64,000 nt of DNA, from positions 4,674,006 to 4,738,005 of the forward strand of contig NZ_CP107930.1 of the NCBI RefSeq assembly GCF_036021035.1. Direction: 5' to 3'. Shown here one piece after another: positions 55,050-63,722 of this stretch. This stretch comes from Kineococcus sp. NBC_00420. Its GTDB lineage: Bacteria > Actinomycetota > Actinomycetes > Actinomycetales > Kineococcaceae. The position numbers were made by a program, and so were the translations under genes. Each line of letters starts with the position of its first letter. Position 1 is the first letter of the stretch. Below the pieces are notes generated by a model. It saw only the letters and a list, made by a program, of their open reading frames with translations. It did no database searches and had not been told where the DNA came from.

Positions 55050-55864
55050 CGGTCCTCGCGGCCAGCGACCTCGACCAGACGCTGGTGTTCTCCGCCCGCT
55101 CCGCCGGGGTCCCGGTCGCGGGTCTGGTGGAGGTCGAGGAGTACCAGGGGCGCACCATCTCCTACGTCACCCCCGCGGCGTGGGCCCTGCTCGGTTCCCT
55201 CGTGGCCTCCGACCGGTTCGTCCCCGTGACGACGCGGACCCCCGAGCAGTACGCACGGATCCGCTGGCCCGGTGCCGCCCCGCGCCACGCCGTGTGCGCG
55301 AACGGCGGGGTGCTGCTGACCTCCGGGCGCCCCGACGCGGCGTGGGCCGCGGCGGTGCAGGAACGGTTGTCCGGGTGCGCCCCCCTGGCCGAGGTGCACG
55401 CGGAACTCCTCCGGTTGGCCGGGGACCTGGTCCGGGCCGTCCCGGGGTCGGAGGAGCCCGCCGTGCGCAGCGTCCCGGACCTGTTCTGCTACGTGGTCCT
55501 GCGCGACGGTCAGCGGGCGGAACTCGAAGGGCCCCGGCTCGGGGAACTCGTCGCGTCGATGGACGGGTGGGGGTACACCGTCTCGTTGCAGGGGCGGAAG
55601 CTGTACGTCGTACCGCGGCCGCTGACGAAGTCCGCCGCGGTGGCCGAGGTCGTCTCCCGTTGCGGTGCCTCGGGTTTCGTCTCGGCGGGGGACTCCCTCC
55701 TCGACGTGGACCTGCTGGTCGCGGCGCAGGAGGCGCGCCGTCCCCGCCACGGGGAACTCTTCCGGGCCGGTTGGGAGCACGCGGGCGTCGAACTCACCGG
55801 CGCCACCGGCGCCGCGGCGGGCGAGGAGATCGCGGCGTGGTTGCTCGCCCGACTGGGCAGCTGA
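55046..55864 (+). CDS. HAD-family phosphatase of the ter cassette
   Basis: A 272-aa haloacid-dehalogenase-type hydrolase. The nucleophile and acid Asp are D8 and D10 (ASDLDQTL), with TTRTPEQYARI as motif II, the Lys in RPLTKSAAV and the metal-binding GDSLLD near residue 219. It resembles sucrose-6-phosphatase-like HADs. The GTG start overlaps the previous gene. As the last coupled gene, it would dephosphorylate the product of the transferases. An ATP-grasp gene, often part of such cassettes, does not follow. Confidence 0.9.
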   Translation: MTVLAASDLDQTLVFSARSAGVPVAGLVEVEEYQGRTISYVTPAAWALLGSLVASDRFVPVTTRTPEQYARIRWPGAAPRHAVCANGGVLLTSGRPDAAWAAAVQERLSGCAPLAEVHAELLRLAGDLVRAVPGSEEPAVRSVPDLFCYVVLRDGQRAELEGPRLGELVASMDGWGYTVSLQGRKLYVVPRPLTKSAAVAEVVSRCGASGFVSAGDSLLDVDLLVAAQEARRPRHGELFRAGWEHAGVELTGATGAAAGEEIAAWLLARLGS

Positions 55865-55925
55865 GCAGTGGCGCAGTGGTTGATGCCGTCGGCGGTCTGG
55901 CGTCCAGGCACCGGAACCCGGCAGC

Positions 55926-56780
55926 ATGGCGCCGGTGAACCTCCCCGCCGACGACCACGTCCACTCGCGGTTCTCCTGGGACGCCGTCGCGGGTGACCTG
56001 GAGGGGACCTGCGCCCGGGCTCTCGAGCTGGGTCTGCCGGCGATCTCGTTCACCGAGCACGTCGACCTCGACGCGTGGTCGGCGCCGGAGGGTGGGTGGA
56101 CGTGGCCCGCCGGGGTGCGCGGCACCATCGACGAGCACGGTCGGTTCCTCGGTGCGCCCCTCGAGGTCGACGCCTACCTCGCCGCGATCGAGCGCTGCCG
56201 CACGCTCTTCCCGCAGTTGCGGATCCGGTCGGGCATCGAGTTGTCCGAGGGGCACCGTCACCCCGCCGCGGTGCGCGACCTGCTGCAGCGGGGGTTCGAG
56301 CGGGTGGTGGGGTCCGTGCACTCGCTGCCGGACCTGACCGCTCCCGGGAACCGGACGGAGGTCCGCGGGGCCTACGACCAGCGGGTTCCCCTGGATGTCG
56401 TGCGCGGGTACCTGCACGAGGTGGAGGTGATGGCCTCCGGCGACGCGCCCTTCGAGGTGCTCGGGCACATCGACTACGCGGCCCGCGCCTGGCCCCGGTC
56501 CGCCGGTCCGCTGCCCTGGGACGTCCTCGAGGAACAGGTCCGTCACACCCTCTCCGTCCTCGCCGCGTCTGGACGGGCGCTGGAGGTGAACACCCGGATG
56601 CCGCTCGACCTCCGCGTCGTCCGCTGGTGGCACGACGTGGGGGGTGCGGCAGTCGCGTTCGGCAGCGACGCGCACGACCCGACAGAACTCGCCCGGCGCT
56701 TCCCCGAGGTCGCCTCCGCCGTCGCGACGTGCGGGTTCCGCCCGGCCGAGGATCCGACGGCGCTCTGGGGCCGGGGCTGA
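55926..56780 (+). CDS. PHP-domain phosphatase (histidinol-phosphatase-like)
   Basis: A 284-aa PHP metallo-phosphoesterase. Metal-binding motifs are H11 and H13 in DDHVHSRFSWDA, FTEHVDLD, GIELSEGHRH, GSVHSLPD, LGHIDYAAR and SDAHDP, all in family order. The closest common type is HisK/HisJ histidinol-phosphatase, although the context beside the ter cassette could point to another phosphate ester. It begins 61 bp after the HAD gene with no overlap, so membership of the same transcript is possible but uncertain. No other histidine-biosynthesis gene is in the window. Confidence 0.85.
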   Translation: MAPVNLPADDHVHSRFSWDAVAGDLEGTCARALELGLPAISFTEHVDLDAWSAPEGGWTWPAGVRGTIDEHGRFLGAPLEVDAYLAAIERCRTLFPQLRIRSGIELSEGHRHPAAVRDLLQRGFERVVGSVHSLPDLTAPGNRTEVRGAYDQRVPLDVVRGYLHEVEVMASGDAPFEVLGHIDYAARAWPRSAGPLPWDVLEEQVRHTLSVLAASGRALEVNTRMPLDLRVVRWWHDVGGAAVAFGSDAHDPTELARRFPEVASAVATCGFRPAEDPTALWGRG

Positions 56781-57323
56781 TCAGGACCGCCCGCTCCGCC
56801 GGTACCGGGTCAGCAGGAGGACCGCGGTCAGGACCGCGACGGCCCAGACGCTCACCTGCACCCCGAGCGCCTCGGGGTGCAGGCCGCCGCCCGGTGGGCG
56901 GAGAACCATCTCCAGCGCGGCCCCGGCCGGGACGACCAGCCGGGCCGACAGACCGAGCCGGTCCGGGCGCCGGAGCTGGGAGCCGACGAGGCCCAGGAGG
57001 GGGCAGAGCACCAGGCTGACCGCCCACCAGGACAGGTCCGCCCGCAGCGCCGACACCAGCGGTGCACCGCGGACGACCGCGTCCGTGGCGTCGAAGGCGA
57101 ACAACGCGCACCCCGCGGCCAGCCACCCGGTCACGGCGCCCAGGACCGGCCGCGCGACGAGGGCACCCACCAGCACCGACAACCCCGCCCAGGCCCACCC
57201 CGCGTTCAGCAGGTACCCGCCGAACCTCGCCGCCGGGTGCTCGGCCAGGTTCACGAGCCCCGCGGTGAGGCAGCCGAAACCCACGGCGACGGCGAGGGCG
57301 ATCGGCAACCTGCGGGTGGGCAC
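56781..57323 (-). CDS. Hypothetical multi-pass membrane protein
   Basis: A 180-aa protein with about five or six hydrophobic helices spread over its length, including LAVAVGFGCLTAGLVNLAE, GWAWAGLSVLVGALV, WWAVSLVLCPLLGLVGSQL and VWAVAVLTAVLLLT. A short basic loop (RRPDRLGLSARL) lies in the middle. The C-terminus is basic. I cannot name a family. It is convergent with the PHP gene, with stop codons side by side, and starts at 57323 on the strand of the hydrolase gene that precedes it. Confidence 0.7.
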   Translation of the reverse strand: MPTRRLPIALAVAVGFGCLTAGLVNLAEHPAARFGGYLLNAGWAWAGLSVLVGALVARPVLGAVTGWLAAGCALFAFDATDAVVRGAPLVSALRADLSWWAVSLVLCPLLGLVGSQLRRPDRLGLSARLVVPAGAALEMVLRPPGGGLHPEALGVQVSVWAVAVLTAVLLLTRYRRSGRS

Positions 57324-57383
57324 CCCTCGACGCTAGGGACGCGGACGACCACCGGTCGGGCCCGGCGCACGATCAGCCGAGCG

Positions 57384-58217
57384 TCACCGCCAGATCTCCA
57401 CCAGCTCCGCGAGAGCCGCGGGCGCCTCGGCGAGCACGGAGAGGTGGCTCGCCCCCGGGACGACCCGCAGCGAGGACCCCGGGACGGCGGCGGCCACCCG
57501 GACGGCGTGCCCGACCGGGACGACCCGGTCCGCGTCGCCGTGCAGCAGGAACACCGGGACCGGGATCGAGGACAGGTCGAAACCCCACGGACCCGTCCCC
57601 GCGAGGTCGTCGTCGACCATCCCGCCCGGCCCGTTCGCGGTGGCCCGCTGCACGACCGGGCCGAACCAGCCCCACGGCCCCTCCAGCGTCTGCCAGTCCG
57701 CGGCGGTGAAGTCGATCGCGTCGGGCCCCGGTACGAACGCCTCCCGTGCCGTGCGTCCCGCCACGGCGGCACCCAGGCTCGCCCGCCCCGCGGGACCGAT
57801 CCCCTCGAACCAGTCGGGGCTCCCGTCGTAGGGCGCCAGACCCGAGATCGACAGGGCCGCGACGACCCGGTCGGGCGCCAGGGCCGCGCAGGCGAGGGCG
57901 TGCGCCCCGCCCCCGGAGTGCCCGAGCGTCACGCAGCGCTCGATCCCCAGGTGGTCGAGCACGGCCACCACGTCCGCGGCGACGCTCGCGACGTCGCGCC
58001 CCTCCCGGCGCGTCGAACCGCCGTAGCCGGGGCGGTCGACGCCGATCCAGCGGACGCCGGGGGTCAGCAGCGGTGCCGGTGGTTCACCGGTGTTCGGGGT
58101 CCCGCCGTGCCACAGCACGACCGGTCCGCGGGTGGCCGGGTCGTGGGCCGCGCCCGTGTCGTGGGCGTGCAGGACGCGCCCGTCGGGAAGGTCGAGATCG
58201 AACTCCGTCGTCGTCAC
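57384..58217 (-). CDS. Alpha/beta hydrolase
   Basis: A 277-aa alpha/beta-hydrolase fold enzyme. The nucleophile S101 sits in GHSGGG, the oxyanion region is WHGGTPNTGEP near residue 37, the acid is in HGDADRVVP near residue 227 and the His in GASHLSVL near residue 259. It has no signal peptide, so it is cytosolic. Substrate specificity (ester, lactone or haloalkane) cannot be read from the sequence. The start is a GTG at 58217. It stands alone between a membrane protein and the Cds1-like gene. Confidence 0.9.
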   Translation of the reverse strand: MTTTEFDLDLPDGRVLHAHDTGAAHDPATRGPVVLWHGGTPNTGEPPAPLLTPGVRWIGVDRPGYGGSTRREGRDVASVAADVVAVLDHLGIERCVTLGHSGGGAHALACAALAPDRVVAALSISGLAPYDGSPDWFEGIGPAGRASLGAAVAGRTAREAFVPGPDAIDFTAADWQTLEGPWGWFGPVVQRATANGPGGMVDDDLAGTGPWGFDLSSIPVPVFLLHGDADRVVPVGHAVRVAAAVPGSSLRVVPGASHLSVLAEAPAALAELVEIWR

Positions 58218-58276
58218 GAGCCGAACCTAGCGAAGCGGACCCGCCCCCTCGCGGGAATTCCGCCGCCGGGGTCGGC

Positions 58277-59386
58277 TCAGCGACCGACGTCGCCGAAGAG
58301 CGGGGCCAGCGTCGCCCGGGCGCCGTCGAGGTCGAGGCCCCGCCCCTCGGCCCACGCGTCGGAGTAGTACGTGTCCAGGTAGCGGTTCCCGTCGTCGCAG
58401 ATGAGCGTGACGACCGACCCGGGCCGCCCGTCCCGGCGCATCCGGTCGACGAGGCGCAGCGCCGTGGAGAGGTTCGTCCCCGTGGAGGCACCGGCACGGA
58501 TCCCGGTGCGCTCGAACAACATCCGCATCGCGGCGACGGACTCGGCGTCGGGGACGGTGAAGACCTCGTCGATCACCGAGGGCACGAACGAGGGTTCGAC
58601 CCGGGGGCGCCCGATCCCCTCGATCCGCGAACCCGGACCGGTCACGGTGCGCGATCCGGTGCGCCAGGCCTCGGCGAACACGGAACCCTCCGGGTCGGCC
58701 ACGGCCAGGCGGGTCGCGTGCTGCTGGTAGCGGCAGTAGCGCCCGATCGTCGCGCTCGTCCCACCGGTCCCGGCGCCGACCACGATCCACTCCGGTTCCG
58801 GGTGGGGTTCCATCGCCATCTGCTCGAAGATCGAGCAGGCGATGTTGTTGTTCCCGCGCCAGTCCGTGACCGTCGAGGCCGTGGAGAACTGGTCGAAGTA
58901 GTACCAGCCCTCCCGCGAGCCCAGGTCCTCCGCGGCCGCGTAGACCTCGCCCGGGTGGTCGACCAGGTGCAACCGTCCGCCGTAGCGGGTGATGAGGTCG
59001 AGCTTCACCGCCGCGGTCTGGCGGGGGACCACCGCGACGAACTCCAGTCCGAGCATCCGGGCGAAGTAGGCCTCGGACACGGCCGTGGACCCGCTCGAGG
59101 CCTCGACGAGGGTGGTGTCGGGACCGATGGCGCCGTTGGCCAGGCCGAAGAGGAACAGCGAGCGGGCCAGGCGGTGCTTCAGCGAACCGGTCGGGTGGAC
59201 GGACTCGTCCTTGAGGTAGAGCTGGACCCCCCAGCTCGCCGGCAGCGGGAACACCCGCAGGTGCGTGTCGGCGCTGCGGTTGGCGTCCGCCTCGACCGTG
59301 CGCACGGCGCGGTGCACCCAGTCGCGCGGTTCCTCGGGCGCCGGCTCCGGGCCGGCCCCCTGCGGTGGGCTGAGCGGGCGGTCCAC
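58277..59386 (-). CDS. Cds1-like PLP-dependent enzyme (cysteine synthase superfamily)
   Basis: A 369-aa fold-type II PLP enzyme. The PLP lysine is K70 in [10 protein letters not shown], with the substrate loop [10 protein letters not shown] and the phosphate cup [12 protein letters not shown]. The N-terminal extension and [17 protein letters not shown] segment fit the Cds1/Rv3684 group of L-cysteine desulfhydrases, which release hydrogen sulfide, more than plain CysK (no CysE-binding context). The GTG start at 59386 is preceded by GGAGGAAA. A cysteine synthase role cannot be excluded. It is divergent from two small membrane proteins. Confidence 0.82.
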   Translation of the reverse strand: MDRPLSPPQGAGPEPAPEEPRDWVHRAVRTVEADANRSADTHLRVFPLPASWGVQLYLKDESVHPTGSLKHRLARSLFLFGLANGAIGPDTTLVEASSGSTAVSEAYFARMLGLEFVAVVPRQTAAVKLDLITRYGGRLHLVDHPGEVYAAAEDLGSREGWYYFDQFSTASTVTDWRGNNNIACSIFEQMAMEPHPEPEWIVVGAGTGGTSATIGRYCRYQQHATRLAVADPEGSVFAEAWRTGSRTVTGPGSRIEGIGRPRVEPSFVPSVIDEVFTVPDAESVAAMRMLFERTGIRAGASTGTNLSTALRLVDRMRRDGRPGSVVTLICDDGNRYLDTYYSDAWAEGRGLDLDGARATLAPLFGDVGR

Positions 59387-59432
59387 GGTGGTTTCCTCCG
59401 ACGGGGTGGGCGGGCTGTCCTACCGTCGGATC

Positions 59433-59984
59433 ATGGCACCTCCGCACGACCCGCCCCACCGACCACCGGCGTCCCTGACCGCGCCGGCCGTCGTCCTGCT
59501 GCTCGCCGCCGGCGTCCCGACGACCCTGCTGCTCCTCGACGCCGGCCGGTCGCTGCAGGTCGACGCCGCCGCGGAGGCGTTGCGACACCAGATGGACCTC
59601 ACGTCCTCGGCGACCTCCTTCGGGCAACGCTGGGGTGCGGCCGTGTCCGGGATCGCCGCCGCCCCCGCCCTGGTGGCCGCGACCGTCGCCCTGCTCGTGC
59701 TCACCGCGCTCGTCCTGGCCGCTCCCGCCCTGCGGCGCCGGGCGGTGCCGACACCGGTGCGGGTGGCCGGCGGCGTCGTCGCGGTGGTCCTCGCCGTGGT
59801 CGGTGCCCTCACCGCGGTGGTGACCGTGACGGACCTCTGGACCGACCCCTTCCCGGGGCACTCCGACGGCGGGTTCAGCCTGTCCGCCGCCGTCCAGCAG
59901 GCCCCCGTGCTCGGCCCGCTCGTCTTCACGACCCTCGTCGCCGCGACCGCGGCGACGGTGCTGGCCCGTCCGGCGCGGTCGTGA
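59433..59984 (+). CDS. Hypothetical membrane protein (pair member 1)
   Basis: A 183-aa protein with a Pro-rich start and four likely hydrophobic helices: APAVVLLLAAGVPTTLLLL, LVAATVALLVLTALVLAA, VAGGVVAVVLAVVGALTAVV and LVFTTLVAATAATVL. Between helices 1 and 2 lies a polar segment with charged residues (AAAEALRHQMDLTSSATSFG). The ATG at 59433 is chosen. Its stop overlaps the start of the next membrane gene (GTGA), and the two proteins share a layout, so they probably act together. Family unknown. Confidence 0.65.
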   Translation: MAPPHDPPHRPPASLTAPAVVLLLAAGVPTTLLLLDAGRSLQVDAAAEALRHQMDLTSSATSFGQRWGAAVSGIAAAPALVAATVALLVLTALVLAAPALRRRAVPTPVRVAGGVVAVVLAVVGALTAVVTVTDLWTDPFPGHSDGGFSLSAAVQQAPVLGPLVFTTLVAATAATVLARPARS

Positions 59985-60508
59985 ACGGCGCTCGCGGCTG
60001 GGTGCTCGTGCTGGCGTCGGCGCTTCCGACGCTCCTCGTCCTCGCGACCGCGGCGGCGGTCCTCGCCGGGGGTCTCGACGCGGAGGCCGTCGCGGCCTAC
60101 CCGGGGCTCACGGAGGCCCCCGGTCTCGGCGACCACCTCCGCTCGGTCGCGTGGCTGGACCCTGCGCTGCCGTTGCTCTGCACCGCCCTCGGCTCGTGCG
60201 CTGCGGCGGCGTCTCCCGGGGGGCGGTCCTCGGGGTGGCGACGGTGCGCGGGCGTGGTGGCCCTGGTGGCCGCCCTCGTCGGCGTCGCGCTGGCCGGGCT
60301 CGCGGCGTGGGCCTGGTACGCCCCGCCCACCGCGTTCCAGCGCGAGCAGAGCGCGCAACCCACCGAGGGCGCGGTGATCTTCGTCTCGAGCCTGCAGGGC
60401 GGTCCCTGGCCCGACGTGGCCGCGGTGCTGGTGCCCGCGGTGCTCGCGGTCCTGGCTGCCACGGTCCTGCTGCGACCGGTGCCGCAGCGGGACCGGGCGT
60501 TCGCGTGA
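59981..60508 (+). CDS. Hypothetical membrane protein (pair member 2)
   Basis: A 175-aa protein coupled by a 4-nt overlap to the preceding gene. It has hydrophobic helices at about residues 7-28, 58-76, 90-112 and 140-165, with a polar stretch carrying Glu/Asp between the first two (AYPGLTEAPGLGDH) and another before the last (REQSAQPTEGAVIF). The overall arrangement matches pair member 1. No signature motif is seen. It is convergent with the GH13 gene, leaving 61 bp between the stop codons. Confidence 0.62.
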   Translation: MNGARGWVLVLASALPTLLVLATAAAVLAGGLDAEAVAAYPGLTEAPGLGDHLRSVAWLDPALPLLCTALGSCAAAASPGGRSSGWRRCAGVVALVAALVGVALAGLAAWAWYAPPTAFQREQSAQPTEGAVIFVSSLQGGPWPDVAAVLVPAVLAVLAATVLLRPVPQRDRAFA

Positions 60509-60569
60509 CGGCGCCCCGGGTGACGCCGGACACGACCGAGCGCTACCGCCGCATCCATCGCCGTCGCCG

Positions 60570-62240
60570 TCAGGCGGAGGGTCGTCCCGGCTCGTCCTCG
60601 AGCCAGACCGTGGTGTCCGCGGGAACCAGGTCGCTCCCGAGTTCACCGCTGCACAGCACGACCCGCCCGGCGGGCAACGGCACCGGGTCGGGGCCGAAGT
60701 TCGTCAGGCACGTCCAGCCGCCGGGTCGGGTGAACTGCACGACTCCCTCGGGGGTCCCCTCCACCCACGACAGTTCCTCGACGGTCTGGAGTCGACGCCG
60801 CACCGCGAGCGCCGTCCGGTAGAACTCCAACGTCGATCCCGGGGTGCCGTCCTGGCGGTCGGCGGCGACGTCGGCGAACCACGACGGCTGGGGGAGGTGC
60901 GAACCACCCGGCCCGAACCCGTGCGAGGGACCGTCGGCGCTCCAGGGCAGCGGGACCCGGCACCCGTCGCGTCCCTTCTCGGTGCCGCCCGAGCGCAGCC
61001 ACGTCGGGTCCTGCAGGTCGGCCCGCGGCAGGTCCGAGACCTCCGGCAGTCCGAGTTCCTCCCCCTGGTAGAGGTAGGCGCTGCCGGGGAGGGCGAGGAC
61101 GAAGGCCGTGGCCGCCCGGGCGCGGCGCAGACCGCCGGCGACGTCGGGTTCGGGGTCGTGGCCGTCGCTGAGCAGCCACGCCTTCTCGTCGGTGCCGGGC
61201 GGCAGGGCGAACCGGCTGGCGTGGCGGACGACGTCGTGGTTGGAGAGCACCCAGGTCGAGGAGCTCTCGGCGTCCCGGGCGAAGCGGAGGTTCTCCTCGA
61301 CCACGGTGCGGTAGGTCGCCGCGTCGAAGCGGGCCAGGAGCAGGTCGAAGTTGAACGCCTGACCGAGGCCGAGCGGGGAGGCGTAGCGGGCGCGGCGGTG
61401 GGCGGGGACCCAGGCCTCGGCGACCGCGGTGCGCGGCGGGTCGTAGGAGTCGAACACCTCGCGCCAGGCGGCGTAGACCTCGTGCACCTCGTCGCGGTCG
61501 AAGTAGGGGTGCGCTCCGTCGGGCAGGTCGGCGGCACGCAGTTCCTCGGCGCTCGGCAACGTGGCCGGGAGGTGCTTGGTGAGGGCGTTGGCGACGTCGA
61601 TCCGGAACCCGTCGACCCCGCGGTCGGCCCAGAACCGCAGGGTCTCGAGGTGGTCCGCACGCACGTCGGGGTGGTCCCAGTTCCAGTCCGGTTGTTCGGG
61701 GGCGAAGAGGTGCAGGTACCAGTCGCCGTCGCCGACGGGTTCCCAGGCCGGACCGCCGAACACCGAGGTCCAGTCGCTCGGGGGTCGTTCCCCGTCGGCG
61801 CCGAGGCCACGCCGGAACACGTAGCGCTCCCGTTCGGGGGAACCCGGACCGGCCGCGAGCGCAGCCTGGAACCACCGGTGCCGGTCGGAGGAGTGGTTGG
61901 GCACGATGTCGACGACGAGCCGGATCCCGGCCGCGTGGAGCGCGGTGACGAGGTCGTCGAACTGCGCCAGGGTGCCGATGCGCGGGTCGACGGCGCGGTG
62001 GTCGTCGACGTCGTAGCCGCCGTCGGCGAGTGCGGAGGGGTAGAAGGGGGAGAGCCAGACGGCGTCGACCCCGAGCCGGCGCAGGTGCGGGACGTGGGCG
62101 GTGATGCCGGGGAGGTCGCCGATGCCGTCGCCGTCGCTGTCGGCGAAGCTGCGCGGGTAGACCTGGTAGACGACGGCCTGCCGCCACCAGGTGGCGTCGG
62201 TCGCGGGGGCGGTGGGTCGTTCTTCCAGCAGGTGGGACAC
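60570..62240 (-). CDS. GH13 alpha-glucosidase (oligo-1,6-glucosidase-like)
   Basis: A 556-aa cytosolic glycoside hydrolase of family GH13. The start is VVYQVYPRSFADSDGDGIGDL, the classic alpha-glucosidase opening. Catalytic residues are the nucleophile D215 in GFRIDVANAL, the acid E275 in AVAEAWV and D336 in LSNHDVVRH. DIVPNHSSD marks region I. It would release glucose from short alpha-glucosides such as isomaltose, maltose or sucrose, for phosphorylation by ppgK. The GTG start is at 62240. It is divergent from a ROK regulator, with an operator-like AT-rich patch in between. Confidence 0.92.
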   Translation of the reverse strand: MSHLLEERPTAPATDATWWRQAVVYQVYPRSFADSDGDGIGDLPGITAHVPHLRRLGVDAVWLSPFYPSALADGGYDVDDHRAVDPRIGTLAQFDDLVTALHAAGIRLVVDIVPNHSSDRHRWFQAALAAGPGSPERERYVFRRGLGADGERPPSDWTSVFGGPAWEPVGDGDWYLHLFAPEQPDWNWDHPDVRADHLETLRFWADRGVDGFRIDVANALTKHLPATLPSAEELRAADLPDGAHPYFDRDEVHEVYAAWREVFDSYDPPRTAVAEAWVPAHRRARYASPLGLGQAFNFDLLLARFDAATYRTVVEENLRFARDAESSSTWVLSNHDVVRHASRFALPPGTDEKAWLLSDGHDPEPDVAGGLRRARAATAFVLALPGSAYLYQGEELGLPEVSDLPRADLQDPTWLRSGGTEKGRDGCRVPLPWSADGPSHGFGPGGSHLPQPSWFADVAADRQDGTPGSTLEFYRTALAVRRRLQTVEELSWVEGTPEGVVQFTRPGGWTCLTNFGPDPVPLPAGRVVLCSGELGSDLVPADTTVWLEDEPGRPSA

Positions 62241-62281
62241 ACGGTCTCCAGTGACGGTGAGTATTTGATGTGGGGCCTAAA

Positions 62282-62299
62282 TCTAAGCCGTGGCTAAAG
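62282..62299 (+). promoter_or_regulatory. Operator-like dyad between GH13 and ROK regulator genes
   Basis: TCTAAGCCGTGGCTAAAG has an AGCC...GGCT core with partly symmetric T/A flanks. It lies in a locally AT-rich patch (62265-62299), 42 bp from the GH13 start and 35 bp from the regulator start. Probable site for the ROK repressor. Confidence 0.5.
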
Positions 62300-62333
62300 T
62301 GTGCCCAGCGTCGAGGGGAGGGGTCAAGGGGTG

Positions 62334-63491
62334 ATGACGACGGGTTCCACCGCCGGGTCGGTGACCCGCCGCCTGCGCGACGACAACGCGCGCGCCGTGC
62401 TCCTGCACGTCTGGGACCTGCCCCCCGGCGCCGCCGTCACGGGCAGCGACCTCATCGCCGTGACGGGACTCTCCCGGGCGACGGTCCACGACGTGTGCGA
62501 CGAGCTCATCGACCGCGGCTGGCTGCGGGAACTGGAGAACGAGCGCTCCACCGGGACCTACGTCAAGGGGCGCCCGGCCCGTCGCTACGGGTTCGACGCC
62601 CGCGCCGGGGCGGTCGTCGGCATCGACGCGGGGGAGCACCGGATCTCGGTGCGGGTCACCGACCTGCGGGATGTCCCGCTGGCGACGGTCGAACGGGTCG
62701 TCGACCAGGCCGCCGGCCGGACCCCGGTCGCGCACCGGATCGCCGCCCTCGAGGCGGTCCTCCGGGAGGCGTGCGCGGCGGCGGGCTCCCCCCGGGTGCT
62801 GGCCGTCTCGGTCGGGGTCCCGGCTCCGGTGGGGGTCGACGGACGGACGCTCGGCACGGACAACCCCTTCTGGGCGTTCACCAACCCCGACCTCGCCGGC
62901 GTCCTCGGCGACCGGTTCGGCTGGCCCGTCCTCGTCGAGAACGACGCGAACCTCGCGGCGCTGGCCGAGGGCTGGTGCGGGGCCGGAGCCGGTCTGGCGC
63001 ACCAGGTCACGGTGCTCGCCGGGGAACGCATCGGGGCCGGCGTCGTCGACGACGGGCGGCTGCTGCGCGGGGTGCGCGGTGGGGTGGGGGAGATGCGCTA
63101 CCTCGACATCGTCGAGGGGGTCGGGTCCTCGGCGGGTCTCGGCAAGGTGCTGCGCGACCTCGGCGGGACGGAGGAGGCCGCCGACGTCCTGGCGGCCGCA
63201 CGGGCCGGTGGGCTCGTCGCGACCGCGCAGGTCGAGATCGCCGGACTGCGCCTGACGCGGATCGTCGTCACGCTCGTGAGCCTGTTCGACCCCGAACGGG
63301 TGATCCTGGCCGGCGGTGCCGCCTCACCGGCGCTCGTGGAGGTCGTGAACCGGGAACTGCCCTCGTTCCTCGACCTGCCGCGCCCCCTCGTGGTCGCCTC
63401 GACGCTGGGTCGCGACGTCGTCGTCCTGGGTGCGTTGCGGCGCGCCCTGGACCACGTGCGCGGCGAGGCCCTCTCGCTGCGCCTCGACTAG
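62334..63491 (+). CDS. ROK-family transcriptional regulator
   Basis: A 385-aa protein with an N-terminal winged helix (LRDDNARAVLLHVWDLPPG, then LIAVTGLSRATVHDVCDELIDRGWL) and a C-terminal ROK domain (AVVGIDAGEHRISVRVTD, VLVENDANLAALAEGW, LAGERIGAGVVDDG). It lacks the CxCGxxGC zinc motif usual in ROK proteins, and the expected Gly-His is replaced by GVGEMRY, so it is unlikely to be a kinase. The ATG at 62334 follows AAGGGG closely; a GTG at 62331 and a site at 62301 are alternatives. It likely represses the divergent alpha-glucosidase gene. Confidence 0.88.
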   Translation: MTTGSTAGSVTRRLRDDNARAVLLHVWDLPPGAAVTGSDLIAVTGLSRATVHDVCDELIDRGWLRELENERSTGTYVKGRPARRYGFDARAGAVVGIDAGEHRISVRVTDLRDVPLATVERVVDQAAGRTPVAHRIAALEAVLREACAAAGSPRVLAVSVGVPAPVGVDGRTLGTDNPFWAFTNPDLAGVLGDRFGWPVLVENDANLAALAEGWCGAGAGLAHQVTVLAGERIGAGVVDDGRLLRGVRGGVGEMRYLDIVEGVGSSAGLGKVLRDLGGTEEAADVLAAARAGGLVATAQVEIAGLRLTRIVVTLVSLFDPERVILAGGAASPALVEVVNRELPSFLDLPRPLVVASTLGRDVVVLGALRRALDHVRGEALSLRLD

Positions 63492-63722
63492 GGCGTGTCT
63501 GCTGGGTCGGTGGAACCAGCGCCGGACGATCGCGGCCGATACGGCCCCTCCGCGGGGGCTGGCGGCGAGTCGCTCGTGCTCCGGACCTGCCGCCCCACCG
63601 CATCGGCAGGATCGTCACCAGGGCCTGCGCCGTCGGATCGACCGGGTGAGAACTCCGGTCCAGTCCGGGCCGGGGTGGTCTGGACCCATCGCACGGGGTG
63701 TCCGCTCCGAAGAACCACCGTG
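63492..63722. other. Intergenic stretch without a supported gene
   Basis: These 231 bp hold no ORF that I can support on either strand. The sequence begins with GGCGTGTC right after the ROK stop, an octamer seen at the ends of some insertion sequences, but no matching inverted end or transposase frame is visible. The last part presumably carries the promoter of the DoxX-like gene. Confidence 0.5.
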
